Positions 16,111-25,624 are shown, counted from the stretch's first letter. The stretch is 54,463 nt of DNA from Acholeplasmataceae bacterium UBA2284 (GCA_002345705.1 DDWO01000012.1:36385-90847); one strand, 5' to 3'. The notes: generated from the letters alone by a model not told the origin. Made by a program: numbers and translations.

Positions 16111-17639
16111 AAAAAATTATAGGTATTTTATTTGCAGTACTGACTGTATTCCTGCTCTCAAGCTGTAAGGAAGAATTAGGAGTCACTGCAGAATTTTCAA
16201 ATATTGAACTTGGATTAACTTCAATTACATTTACAGTGGAAATTGACGATCCAGATGCGAAAATTACTGGCGCAGTAACTGTTAAGCTACATAAGGCTGA
16301 TGGAACAGTCGTACATACAAAGGATATTACAACAGATGAAGAGCTTGTAGATTACAACGTATCATCTTTAATCAATTCTGAAACGTATACGATTAAAATA
16401 TACGCAACCATTGGTAGAGATTCAATTGTTATTGGTGAGCATCAATTCAAGCCACTTTCTGCAGCAACAGTCCATATTACAACTCCAGAAGAATTTATGG
16501 ATATGAAAAATAATCGCGCAGGAAATTATGTATTAGATAATGACCTAGATTTCACAGGAAAAACATTTGCTACACCATTTACAGCAGCGTTCTCAGGAAC
16601 ATTCGATGGTCAAGGATTTACTATCAGTAATATCACTTTTACAAGTGTTATAACCTATACAGGTGTATTTGGATATGTATCATCTGGAACAATTAAGAAT
16701 GTGAATTTCGATCAAATCACAATCGGAACAAACGCGGCTCCACTTTCGATGACTACGTCATCAAGAACTGGTATTGTCGCAGGCTATGTATCTTCAACAT
16801 CTGCAAAAATTGAAAATGTAACCGTAACAAACTCAAGCATTAACTATTCAAGCTCAAGTACAGTTCAAGCATTTGTTGGTGGACTTGTTGGTGAACTTAA
16901 GGGTGAAATGACTGATGTTGAATTGGATAATGTGGATGTCACTGTTAAGGCAACTTCCTATGGAAGAATTAGAGTTGGTGGCGCAGTTGGATTATTAACT
17001 GAAGAAGCAAAGCTAAAGAGAGTAAAATCAGATGCTGATGTCAATGTCACATTAGATGCAGCATTAAGAAATAGAGACGTTCAACTTAATATTGGTGGTT
17101 TAATTGGTTATCATAACGCAAGAAATATTAATAAATCAGTTGAAGATCTTTATACAACAGGATCAGTTAATGTCAATGTCACATTCGGAACTACAAGTGA
17201 TGCAACATCAGGAAACTATTCAGTATATGTTGGTGGACTTGCTGGTATCGCATATAGTAATGTAATTAATGCATTCTTTGGTGGATCTATTGATTTAACA
17301 CACGTTAAAAATAATAATGAAGCTTCAGTTAACAAAAATTTCTATGTTGGTGGATTAATGGGCTTCTATGGTTCAAATAAATCAATCGTTTCTGCAGTAC
17401 GTCTTGGTGATGGTAATGAAATCAATGTCAATGTTTCTGATGACGTTACATTACGTGCATCTCAAGTATTTGGTCAAAATATTTCAGCAAGTACTCAACA
17501 GGTCGGAATATTTGGTACAGCACATTTAATGATTAATATGGTAGATGAAAGTGCAACTGATACAGCTACAGTTTATACAACACTAGAAAATTATTTCACA
17601 AGTGATTGGATGAATGCAGCGTTTGCAGCACTACCTTAA
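16107..17639 (+). CDS. Surface lipoprotein with GLUG-like repeats
   Basis: A 510-residue predicted lipoprotein. Signal peptide residues 1-19 end in lipobox LLSSC with the lipidated Cys at 20. A beta-rich fibronectin-like domain follows (about 25-115), then a region of repeated glycine motifs (FDGQGFTISNITF, AFVGGLVGEL, LNIGGLIGYH, VYVGGLAGIA, FYVGGLMGFY) typical of GLUG/beta-helix adhesin-like proteins. No enzymatic motif is visible. Its ATGA overlap with gltX means it can be translated from the gltX mRNA. Function is probably surface binding, as inference. Confidence 0.8.
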   Translation: MKKIIGILFAVLTVFLLSSCKEELGVTAEFSNIELGLTSITFTVEIDDPDAKITGAVTVKLHKADGTVVHTKDITTDEELVDYNVSSLINSETYTIKIYATIGRDSIVIGEHQFKPLSAATVHITTPEEFMDMKNNRAGNYVLDNDLDFTGKTFATPFTAAFSGTFDGQGFTISNITFTSVITYTGVFGYVSSGTIKNVNFDQITIGTNAAPLSMTTSSRTGIVAGYVSSTSAKIENVTVTNSSINYSSSSTVQAFVGGLVGELKGEMTDVELDNVDVTVKATSYGRIRVGGAVGLLTEEAKLKRVKSDADVNVTLDAALRNRDVQLNIGGLIGYHNARNINKSVEDLYTTGSVNVNVTFGTTSDATSGNYSVYVGGLAGIAYSNVINAFFGGSIDLTHVKNNNEASVNKNFYVGGLMGFYGSNKSIVSAVRLGDGNEINVNVSDDVTLRASQVFGQNISASTQQVGIFGTAHLMINMVDESATDTATVYTTLENYFTSDWMNAAFAALP

Positions 17640-17654
17640 TAAAAAGTATAATTC

Positions 17655-17688
17655 AAGGGGAATCCTAGAGATTCCCTTTTTTTTCTTT
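17655..17688 (+). terminator. Terminator of gltX-lipoprotein unit
   Basis: AAGGGGAATC pairs with GATTCCCTTT around a five-base loop, followed by eight T residues. Confidence 0.88.
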
Positions 17689-17760
17689 AAAACGACCTAT
17701 TTTTTATTTAAGAAATAAACTAGAGACGAATCCAATGTATAATAAACATGGGTGATATAG

Positions 17761-19587
17761 ATGAAGATATCAAAAACAAGATTTATTAACTATATTAGAT
17801 GCAACCGTTACACGGCATTAGATGAGATCCATAGAGATCAATCTAAGGCTGTGGTATCTTTTACCGATGATCCAGAGCTTGAAGATTTAATTGGTGAAGA
17901 AAATAGAGAAAAGGTGTCCTACCTTCTAGATGATATGTTTGATGAAGAAGATGAGGACATGCTTGAAAAAGAAGATCCACAAATGGAAACCATGCTACCA
18001 TATTATTCACAAATCGAAATTCTTGCAGGTGCTGCCATTCAAAAAAGATTTAAGGGTGACGTCATCTATAGCTTAGATACCTATCAACAAAAAAGATTTG
18101 AGCATGAAATTGAAGGCTTTAACTTTTATTGCTTTCTAGATGGCTATCAAGAGGATAAAAACACAATTAGAGTTTTTGAGGTTAAAGCAACCACCTCTAA
18201 AAAATTTAAAGAGATTACCTATAAAAATAATGATGATGAAAAAGCACCTCTATTTGATTATTCACCAGAAGGTATTTTAATGCTTCAAGAAGACTTACTC
18301 GGTGATGTCAATGAAGAATATAATAAAAAAATAGCTAGACTAAAAAATAGATTAACAAAAGAAGGAAGATATGTGTATGATATTTCTTATCAAAGATTTG
18401 TATTAGAACGATCGATTAAAACTGGTAAAGAAATCAAATATTACTTAGTTGTTTTAAATAGTGATTACATTCATGAAGGACTTGTTAATGAAAGAAATGA
18501 ACCGATCTATGGTGATGATATTGTTACATTAATTGATGTATCATCACTCACTAAGAAAATGATGAGTATTGTGGAAGAAGATATTTCTATCGTGATCCAA
18601 AGACTAAACACAATGAATGCGAATCCTGTAAGCCTAGGCGGACATTGTCAAAGAAAAGATACAAGACAATGCAAGTTTTATCCAATATGCTACAAGCACA
18701 TTCCAGAGGAAAATAGTATATTCACCTATATTGGAGGGCACAACGGATTTAAGGATGAAGCTGGCCAAAAGCATGAACGCTTTGACTTAATTAATGAAGG
18801 TTTAGTTCACGCTACCGATATCCCAGTTTCATGGTTAACTAGAGATAATAACATCATTCAAAGACAAGTCATTGATTCAGACATTCCTTATTATCACCCA
18901 CCTAAAATAAGAGCAGGAATTTCTATTTTAAAGTATCCAATTTATCACCTAGATTTTGAGACATTTCCATGTCCTCTACCAAGATTCAAAGGTGAAAAAC
19001 CGTACAGTCAATCTCTATTTCAATACTCAATTCATATAGAGCATGCGCCAGGTGTGTGCGATAAGGATAAGGATAACTATTCCTACATCGCGACCAAGCA
19101 CATCGATTTAAGAAAAGACTTAATTGAAAAGATGCTCGAAGTGATTAAAGAAGATGGTGGATCCATTATGGTCTACAATCAATCATTTGAACAAACAAGA
19201 TTAAAGGAAATGGCTGAGTTATATCCTGAATACCGGTCTAGACTTTTAGATATGGTAGACCGTCTATTCGATCTAATGTATCTTTTAAGAGGCAATCAAA
19301 AAATGTTTTCTCCTCTTGGTTTTGATAAGGAAGAATCTAAGGGAATTAACTTTTACCACAACAAACTAAATGGTTCATTTTCAATTAAAAAAGTACTACC
19401 AATTTTTAGTAATTTAACCTACAAGGGCATGGGTATATCCAACGGTACCGAGGCACTCGTTACCTATGCAAGATTTCCAATGATGGATCAAAAAACATTT
19501 GAACTCAAATATAATGAGCTTTTAGAATATTGTAAACAAGATACTTGGGCAATGGTAAAAATACTTGATGAATTGAGAAGCATTTAG
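17761..19587 (+). CDS. DUF2779 protein with two nuclease-like domains
   Basis: A 608-residue soluble protein. The N-terminal half has a PD-(D/E)XK-like core with EVK at residues 140-142 and a Cas4-like cysteine cluster C296-x7-C304-x5-C310 that could hold an iron-sulfur cluster. The C-terminal half is DUF2779: it opens with LDFETFPCPLPRF (D398, E400), continues with VYNQSFEQTRL and ends YCKQDTWAMVKIL, the layout of a DEDD/RNase-H-like exonuclease. The substrate is unknown. It stands alone between terminators. The family call is firm; nuclease activity is inferred from motif layout. Confidence 0.82.
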   Translation: MKISKTRFINYIRCNRYTALDEIHRDQSKAVVSFTDDPELEDLIGEENREKVSYLLDDMFDEEDEDMLEKEDPQMETMLPYYSQIEILAGAAIQKRFKGDVIYSLDTYQQKRFEHEIEGFNFYCFLDGYQEDKNTIRVFEVKATTSKKFKEITYKNNDDEKAPLFDYSPEGILMLQEDLLGDVNEEYNKKIARLKNRLTKEGRYVYDISYQRFVLERSIKTGKEIKYYLVVLNSDYIHEGLVNERNEPIYGDDIVTLIDVSSLTKKMMSIVEEDISIVIQRLNTMNANPVSLGGHCQRKDTRQCKFYPICYKHIPEENSIFTYIGGHNGFKDEAGQKHERFDLINEGLVHATDIPVSWLTRDNNIIQRQVIDSDIPYYHPPKIRAGISILKYPIYHLDFETFPCPLPRFKGEKPYSQSLFQYSIHIEHAPGVCDKDKDNYSYIATKHIDLRKDLIEKMLEVIKEDGGSIMVYNQSFEQTRLKEMAELYPEYRSRLLDMVDRLFDLMYLLRGNQKMFSPLGFDKEESKGINFYHNKLNGSFSIKKVLPIFSNLTYKGMGISNGTEALVTYARFPMMDQKTFELKYNELLEYCKQDTWAMVKILDELRSI

Positions 19588-19590
19588 GAT

Positions 19591-19630
19591 ATAAGCCACC
19601 TATCATAATCGGTGGTTTATACTTTTATAA
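19591..19630 (+). terminator. Terminator after DUF2779 gene
   Basis: ATAAGCCACC pairs over 10 bp with GGTGGTTTAT around a 10-base loop; followed by a short T tract. Confidence 0.7.
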
Positions 19631-19670
19631 AGCCAATTCCGTAAATATATGCCTTTTCATGTTCGATTTC

Positions 19671-19699
19671 TTGTTATTTCCTTTATTTTCATTTATAAT
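19671..19699 (+). promoter_or_regulatory. cysS promoter
   Basis: TTGTTA (19671-19676), a 17-base spacer and TATAAT (19694-19699). Confidence 0.75.
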
Positions 19700-19722
19700 A
19701 AAACAAAGAGGAGGATACAACT

Positions 19723-21036
19723 ATGTTGAAGCTATACAACTCGTTAACAGGCACCATCGAACCATTTGAATCTATACAACCTAATAAGGTTTCAATGTAT
19801 GTTTGCGGACCTACCGTTTATGGTGATATTCACCTTGGAAACGCTAGACCTGTAATCTTTTTTGATGTCGTAAAAAGATATTTAAAATTTATCAATTATG
19901 ATGTTCTTTTCGTCTCAAATATTACTGATGTGGATGACAAGATTATTGAAAAGGCTAAGGAGCTTAAGGTTAAAGAATCTGAGCTTACAAACACATACAC
20001 TAAGCATTTTATCGATATGACATTAGCACTTGGTAGTGCAATGCCAGATATCATGCCTAAGGCTACAGAGTATATTCTTCAAATGATTGAATACATCGAC
20101 GATTTAATTAAAAAGGGATTTGCTTATGCCAGACCAAGTGGAGTATATTTTAGAGTAGGTAAGGTAAGCGACTACGGAATATTAAGTAAACAAAATATTG
20201 ATGAGCTAAGTCAAGGTGTGAGAATCACCCTAGATGATGATAAGGAAGATCCTAAGGATTTTAGTATTTGGAAGGTAACCACAGATGGTATATCCTTTGA
20301 ATCCCCATGGGGTAGAGGAAGACCAGGATGGCACACTGAATGTGCGGTCATGAATCACGAAATTTTCGGACAAGAAATAGATATTCATGGTGGTGGATCG
20401 GATCTCAAATTTCCACATCATGAAAATGAAATTGCACAGACTGTAGTCCATGATCATCATCACCTCGCACGCGTTTGGATGCACGTCGGTAGACTCGATG
20501 TCAATGACGTCAAAATGAGTAAATCATTAGGTAACATTACACTCGTTAAGGATCTTTTACAGGACTATGATCCATTCGCATTTAGACTGCTTACCATCGG
20601 ACATCATTATAGACAACCAATTAATTATACAGAGGATTTAATGGTACAGTTTGCTAAAGAATATGATAAAATTAAACGAAGCCTTAAAAAAGCTTTTTTA
20701 ACCATCTCGCTTGCAAAGGCATATACAATGGAAGTTGATACCAATCAAATTGAAATCTTTAAATCATTAATGGATGATGATTTCAATATTCCTAATGTAA
20801 TCACGTTAATTTATGACTTACTCAAGCAGATGAATAAAGCGAAGGATCCAAAATATCTTTCCGTTTTATACCAAACAACCAAAACAATTTTAGAGGTTTT
20901 AGGAATTATGCCTCAATATGAATTATCCGATGAAACCTTGATTCTCTATCGTGCTTGGGAAGATGCAAGAAACGATAAGGACTTTTCAAGAGCGGACCAA
21001 TTGAGAGATCAGCTCACTGAGCGAGGGTGGATGTAA
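19723..21036 (+). CDS. cysS: Cysteinyl-tRNA synthetase
   Basis: A 437-residue class I synthetase. MYVCGPTVYGDIHLGNARP holds the zinc-ligand Cys and HIGH-like motif; WHTECAVM and FPHHENEIAQ supply the remaining zinc ligands; VKMSKSLGN is the KMSKS loop. It is slightly shorter than the ~465 residues of Bacillus CysS at the C-terminus. GAGGAGG precedes the ATG. The downstream mini-RNase III gene overlaps its end, the same pairing (cysS-mrnC) as in Bacillus. Confidence 0.97.
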   Translation: MLKLYNSLTGTIEPFESIQPNKVSMYVCGPTVYGDIHLGNARPVIFFDVVKRYLKFINYDVLFVSNITDVDDKIIEKAKELKVKESELTNTYTKHFIDMTLALGSAMPDIMPKATEYILQMIEYIDDLIKKGFAYARPSGVYFRVGKVSDYGILSKQNIDELSQGVRITLDDDKEDPKDFSIWKVTTDGISFESPWGRGRPGWHTECAVMNHEIFGQEIDIHGGGSDLKFPHHENEIAQTVVHDHHHLARVWMHVGRLDVNDVKMSKSLGNITLVKDLLQDYDPFAFRLLTIGHHYRQPINYTEDLMVQFAKEYDKIKRSLKKAFLTISLAKAYTMEVDTNQIEIFKSLMDDDFNIPNVITLIYDLLKQMNKAKDPKYLSVLYQTTKTILEVLGIMPQYELSDETLILYRAWEDARNDKDFSRADQLRDQLTERGWM

Positions 21037-21425
21037 TATTGAATGGACTTACTTTAGCTTATATCGGAGATGCATACTATGAACTTTCAGTACGCACATA
21101 TCTCGTCCAAAATAAACTAACCAATGTTAATGATTTACATAAGAAAGCAATCCAGTTTACCTCTGGAGCTGCTCAAGCAGCTATTGTTATTCAAATGATG
21201 GAAAAAAACATGATAACAGAGGAAGAAATAGAAACGTTCAAAAGAGGAAGAAACTCTAGTGGACCTGGAAGAAAAAATATTGACGCAAAAACTTATCATT
21301 ACGCAACAGGTTTTGAAGCACTCATCGGAGATCTCTATTTAAAAAATAAAGATAGAGCAGATGAACTCATCAAACTTGCTATTTTATACATAGAGAAAGG
21401 AGATTTCAATGGAAAAGACAGTTGA
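21027..21425 (+). CDS. mrnC: Mini-ribonuclease III
   Basis: Up to 132 residues: an RNase III catalytic domain without the dsRNA-binding domain. TLAYIGDAYYELSVRTYL contains the catalytic Asp and GFEALIGDLYL the second acidic metal site. The family matures 23S rRNA. The start is either GTG at 21027 or TTG at 21039; GAGGG at about 21021 favours one of these and no ATG is in frame. It overlaps cysS by 10 nt at the 5' end and the P-type ATPase gene by 17 nt at the 3' end. Confidence 0.92.
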   Translation: MDVILNGLTLAYIGDAYYELSVRTYLVQNKLTNVNDLHKKAIQFTSGAAQAAIVIQMMEKNMITEEEIETFKRGRNSSGPGRKNIDAKTYHYATGFEALIGDLYLKNKDRADELIKLAILYIEKGDFNGKDS

Positions 21426-24078
21426 AAAAAAGGTCAGCACCAAAAAACTGAATCCACAGGATGATTTAAAGCAATTGATTGATGATGAAGATGATGCTTT
21501 AGACCAAAAAGAAATCTCTAAGCCAAAAAAACAAAAGGGACCTAAAACTGTTATTAAAGAAGACATGATCACGATGAAGGGTGATCCTTTAGGCTTGCAC
21601 GTTCCACTCAATGAAGAGACAAGAGTCTCTCTCAATGTAAAGGATAAGGTAAGAACTAAGGATGACATCGTTGTTGAAAGATATAATCCTGATGTAGATC
21701 AAGGGCTGTCAACAGATGAAGTCGAGCTTCGCCAAATGGCAGGATTGGCAAACATTACAGATACAGGAAGCTCTAAGAGTGTTGCGAATATTATTCGCTC
21801 CAATATCTTTACCTTCTTTAACTTTTTAAACTTTGCAATAGCAGCATGGTTAATTTCAGTATCCGCGAAAATATCAAATCTATTTTTCATGGGTGTTATT
21901 ACTGCAAATATTACCATTGGTATTATCCAAGAAATTAGAGCGAAGAAGACTATTGATAAGCTATCGTTGTTATCAGCACCTACAGCTATTGTTATTAGAG
22001 ATACAGATGAATTTGAAATATCAATTCAAGATGTTGTGATCGATGATATTTTATTCTTAAGCTCTGGTAAACAAATTCCTACAGATGCCGTAGTTCGTCA
22101 AGGATCGATTGAAGTCAATGAATCCTTACTCACTGGGGAATCCGATCCAATTATTAAAAGAAAAGGGGATACTCTTTACTCAGGTTCATTTGTGGTCTCA
22201 GGAAACTGTCATGCACAAGCAACTGCAGTTGGTAAGGATATCTACATTCAAAAATTAACCAATCAAGCTAAAAAATATAAAAAACCAGAATCTGATTTAT
22301 TAGGTTCATTAAAGATTATTATTCGTACAGTCGGTGTCATTATCTTACCGCTAGCAGCTACTCTATTTTATTTAATGACAAATAATCCAAACCTAGGCAT
22401 GTCCTATGAGGAAATCGTCATTAAAACAACTGGTGCGATGATTGGGATGATTCCATCTGGATTATTCCTATTAACCTCAATGGCACTTGCAGTTGGTGTT
22501 ATTAGACTTGCTCAAAATAACACACTTGTTCAAGAGCTTTACTGTATTGAGATGCTTGCTAGAGTCGACACGCTTTGTCTAGATAAGACAGGGACCATTA
22601 CCGATGGAACCATGACTGTAAAAAGCATTATCGAATATAAAAATGACACAGGACTTGCATTAAAGAATATTATTTCTGCAATGCTTAATGCTCAAAATGA
22701 TCCAAACCTAACATCAGATGCACTTGCAGAGCGCTTTGGTACGGGAAAGAGAATTAGACATAAAAATTTAATTCCATTCTCAAGCACTAGAAAATTTAGT
22801 GCAGTTCAATTTGAAAGATATGGCACATTTATTTTAGGAGCACCTGAGTTTGTTGTTAAAGAAGGATTTAATACTATAGCTAAGGAAGTTGATAAACAAT
22901 CCGCTGAAGGCTATCGTGTGCTTGTTGTCGCTTATTCTGACGGTGAAATTGATGAAAATCAATATACAGGAAAAGTAATTCCTTTAGCACTCATTATGAT
23001 TGAGGATACCATTCGTCCTGATGCAATCGAGACCATTGAATATTTCAAGAGTCATAATGTTGAAGTAAAAGTTATATCCGGGGATAACCCAGCAACAGTT
23101 GCTAGAATCTCACAAAGAGCAGGTGTCGCTAACGCTGATAAATACATAAGTCTTGAGGGTATGCAGGATAAGGAAGTTGTTCGTTCTGCATCAAGATTTA
23201 CAGTATTTGGACGTGTGTCACCTCAGCAAAAGAAATTATTAATCGAATCACTTAAAAATAACGGACGTACCGTCGCAATGACTGGTGATGGTGTCAATGA
23301 CATTCTTGCATTAAAAGAAGCAGATACATCGATTGCGATGGCCTCAGGTAGTGAAGCAGCAAGAAACGTATCTCACCTTGTCCTATTAGATTCAAATTTC
23401 AGTTCAATGCCTAAGGTTGTTAGTGAAGGTAGAAGAGTTATCAATAACGTACAAAGAGTATCAACATTATTTTTAACGAAGACGATATTCTCATTCCTAC
23501 TCGCAATAGTCGCGATTATTAGAAATGGATCATATCCAATTTCTCCTAGTCAGCTCGTATTAATTGATTATCTAGTCATTGGTATTCCATCATTCTTCCT
23601 TGCATTAGAGCCTAATAACAAGCTAGTTAAGGGTAAATTCCTAATCAACATTTTAAAGGCAGCTCTACCAGGTGCATTAATTGTTATGATTAACACTCTA
23701 ATTATTTACGCCTTTGAAGGTGCTTTAGGTATGGGTCCAGATGTTTTATCGACACTTATTGTTATTTCAGCAACTGTGGTATCACTCACAGTACTATTTA
23801 GAGTTTCTAGACCATTCAACGCGATGAGAGGGGTTCTATTCTTCTTCATGGTCTTAATCTTCTTTATCGCAATTTGGTTTATGCCACTCTACTTCGACTT
23901 TGCACCATTCTATTTCCAAGATTTCCATCCGCTACCACCGTTAACCGTTCCACAAATATTACTACTTTTAGTACTTGCTCAAGCAACGTATCCATTGATG
24001 TATATTTTGTCGAACATCGTGAGATGGCTAAAAAATCTTGTGAAGTTTATGATGAATTTACTAGCAGATATGCAATAA
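21409..24078 (+). CDS. Cation-translocating P-type ATPase (CtpE-like)
   Basis: An 889-residue P-type ATPase. The actuator motif LLTGES is near residue 241, the phosphorylation motif DKTGTIT starts at residue 392, and the hinge GDGVND starts at about 626. Helix 4 carries GMIPSGLFLLTS, as in CtpE-like pumps, rather than the heavy-metal CPC motif; calcium is a reasonable but unproven substrate. The first ~80 residues are a charged, probably disordered extension with two KK/DDED blocks. The ATG follows GGAG inside the mrnC 3' end. A hairpin terminator follows. Confidence 0.9.
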   Translation: MEKTVEKKVSTKKLNPQDDLKQLIDDEDDALDQKEISKPKKQKGPKTVIKEDMITMKGDPLGLHVPLNEETRVSLNVKDKVRTKDDIVVERYNPDVDQGLSTDEVELRQMAGLANITDTGSSKSVANIIRSNIFTFFNFLNFAIAAWLISVSAKISNLFFMGVITANITIGIIQEIRAKKTIDKLSLLSAPTAIVIRDTDEFEISIQDVVIDDILFLSSGKQIPTDAVVRQGSIEVNESLLTGESDPIIKRKGDTLYSGSFVVSGNCHAQATAVGKDIYIQKLTNQAKKYKKPESDLLGSLKIIIRTVGVIILPLAATLFYLMTNNPNLGMSYEEIVIKTTGAMIGMIPSGLFLLTSMALAVGVIRLAQNNTLVQELYCIEMLARVDTLCLDKTGTITDGTMTVKSIIEYKNDTGLALKNIISAMLNAQNDPNLTSDALAERFGTGKRIRHKNLIPFSSTRKFSAVQFERYGTFILGAPEFVVKEGFNTIAKEVDKQSAEGYRVLVVAYSDGEIDENQYTGKVIPLALIMIEDTIRPDAIETIEYFKSHNVEVKVISGDNPATVARISQRAGVANADKYISLEGMQDKEVVRSASRFTVFGRVSPQQKKLLIESLKNNGRTVAMTGDGVNDILALKEADTSIAMASGSEAARNVSHLVLLDSNFSSMPKVVSEGRRVINNVQRVSTLFLTKTIFSFLLAIVAIIRNGSYPISPSQLVLIDYLVIGIPSFFLALEPNNKLVKGKFLINILKAALPGALIVMINTLIIYAFEGALGMGPDVLSTLIVISATVVSLTVLFRVSRPFNAMRGVLFFFMVLIFFIAIWFMPLYFDFAPFYFQDFHPLPPLTVPQILLLLVLAQATYPLMYILSNIVRWLKNLVKFMMNLLADMQ

Positions 24079-24088
24079 TATCAAAAAA

Positions 24089-24113
24089 AGAAGGCGCACA
24101 CGCGCCTTTTGAT
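24089..24113 (+). terminator. Terminator after P-type ATPase gene
   Basis: AAGGCGC (24091-24097) pairs with GCGCCTT (24102-24108), followed by TTT; the T-run is short. Confidence 0.7.
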
Positions 24114-24183
24114 ATGTTTTTATCAAAAAGATTTAATGTTTGATAGGGTTTATATGATTAAAATGAAACCGGAGGGATAAATC

Positions 24184-24879
24184 ATGATTGTATACGGTAA
24201 AAATGTGATTAGAGAGGCGATTTTTTCAAATCGCGAAATCTATCAACTATATTTGGATGAAAAATTTCAAGATCACCATTTTCTAAAATTTTTAACAGAT
24301 AAGAGAGTAACCTATAAGAAAGTATCAAAGGGTGAACTGAATAAGCTTTCTGAAAATGCATTACACCAGGGTGTGGTTGCAGATGTTAAAGAATATGAAT
24401 ATTTAGAGTTACTAGATGTTTTAGATAAGTCAAAGCATCAACGGTTTTTAATTCTTGATGGAATTGAAGATCCACATAACCTTGGAGCAATCATGCGTAC
24501 AGCAGAAGCTGTTCAGCTAGATGCGATCATTATGAGTAGAAAGGGTCAAGTCCCATTAAATGCAACCGTAGCCAAGGTTTCATCAGGCGCTATCGAGCAT
24601 GTTCCAGTTGTTTTAGTCTCTAATATCAATCAAGCAATAATGAGCTTAAAGAAAGAAAACATTTGGGTCATTGGTACGGATGGATCTACTGATAAAACAT
24701 TAGATGATATGCCTAAGGATTGTTCACTTGCTATTGTTTTAGGAAATGAAGGAGAGGGAATTCGTCCTCTGGTTAAGCAAAATTGTGATCTTTTAGTTAG
24801 AATTCCTATGTATGGCAAGATTAACAGCTTGAATGTAAGTGTTGCTGCAGCACTCATGATGTATGCGAGTCTAAAATAA
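24184..24879 (+). CDS. rlmB: 23S rRNA (guanosine-2'-O-)-methyltransferase RlmB
   Basis: A 231-residue SpoU/TrmH (SPOUT) methyltransferase. The N-terminal substrate-binding part starts IVYGKNVIREA. The knot motifs are LDGIEDPHNLGAIMRTAEA, IVLGNEGEGIRPLV and RIPMYGKINSLNVSVAAALM. The family methylates G2251 of 23S rRNA. It heads the conserved block rlmB-sigH-rpmG-secE-nusG, without the yacP gene found in Bacillus. The stop is one base before the next ATG. Confidence 0.95.
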   Translation: MIVYGKNVIREAIFSNREIYQLYLDEKFQDHHFLKFLTDKRVTYKKVSKGELNKLSENALHQGVVADVKEYEYLELLDVLDKSKHQRFLILDGIEDPHNLGAIMRTAEAVQLDAIIMSRKGQVPLNATVAKVSSGAIEHVPVVLVSNINQAIMSLKKENIWVIGTDGSTDKTLDDMPKDCSLAIVLGNEGEGIRPLVKQNCDLLVRIPMYGKINSLNVSVAAALMMYASLK

Positions 24880-24880
24880 T

Positions 24881-25387
24881 ATGAATCTTGTGATGAATGA
24901 TTATGAGCTGATTTATCTCATCCATGCTGAACATGACGAGCTTGCGCTCAACTTCATGTTTCAGAAGTATCATAAATTCATCTGGAAACAAGTCCACTTA
25001 TTAGAAGTAGAACAAAAAGAGCAAGACGATTTTCATCAAGAAGGCAACTTAATGCTTCATAAAGCTATTAAAACATTTAATTCTGATAAAAATAAAACAT
25101 TCACTAGATATTTTGAATTGATTTTAAAAAGACATTTTTATCAGCTCAAAAGAAATCTTCCAACCTACTATCTTTTTGAAAACACAGATTTTTGCAAGGA
25201 AAGATGCTTTATAGAGGAAGAACCAGAATATCTAGTCCTTAATTCAGAATTAGAGCAAACAATCTATGAAAGATACTTTATGAATAGAGAAACCATTGAA
25301 GATATTGAAAAGCATACACTGTTGAAAAGAAAGCAAATATATAATACAATTTTTAGAATCAAAGAAAAATATAAAATTATGATATAA
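24881..25387 (+). CDS. sigH: SigH-like RNA polymerase sigma factor
   Basis: About 168 residues (164 if the ATG at 24893 is used). The N-terminal half has a sigma-70 region 2-like stretch (LIYLIHAEHDELALNFMF and a Trp-containing KFIWKQVH helix), and the C-terminal half reads as a region 4 helix-turn-helix (ETIEDIEKHTLLKRKQIY). No region 1 or 3 is present. It occupies exactly the sigH position between rlmB and rpmG. Bacillus SigH is about 218 residues, so this is a shortened and diverged version. The assignment rests on fold pattern plus synteny. Confidence 0.75.
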   Translation: MNLVMNDYELIYLIHAEHDELALNFMFQKYHKFIWKQVHLLEVEQKEQDDFHQEGNLMLHKAIKTFNSDKNKTFTRYFELILKRHFYQLKRNLPTYYLFENTDFCKERCFIEEEPEYLVLNSELEQTIYERYFMNRETIEDIEKHTLLKRKQIYNTIFRIKEKYKIMI

Positions 25388-25399
25388 TATGATAGGTAG

Positions 25400-25428
25400 T
25401 TGACTAAGTCATTCTTAAGTGTTAAAAT
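25400..25428 (+). promoter_or_regulatory. rpmG-secE-nusG promoter
   Basis: TTGACT (25400-25405), a 17-base spacer and TAAAAT (25423-25428), placed just after the sigma factor gene. Confidence 0.75.
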
Positions 25429-25462
25429 ACATTTGCGAATGACCACAAAAGGTGGTTTTTTA

Positions 25463-25612
25463 ATGCGCGACAAAGTAATACTGGTATGTTCGGAGTGTTT
25501 GAGCAGAAATTACACAATAACGAAGAACAAACAAACTCAAAAAGAACGCATCGAGACAAATAAACATTGTCCAAGATGCAATAAACACACCCTGCATAAG
25601 GAAAGTAAATAG
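25463..25612 (+). CDS. rpmG: 50S ribosomal protein L33
   Basis: A 49-residue protein with paired zinc cysteines CSEC and CPRC, i.e. the zinc-binding (C+) form of L33. The pattern NYTITKNKQTQKERIETNKHC is typical. The start is ATG at 25463, eight bases after AAAGGTGG; the longer in-frame reading from 25400 would begin on the -35 of the predicted promoter and is rejected. It lies just upstream of secE, as in Bacillus. Confidence 0.95.
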   Translation: MRDKVILVCSECLSRNYTITKNKQTQKERIETNKHCPRCNKHTLHKESK

Positions 25613-25624
25613 GAGGCTATTCAA

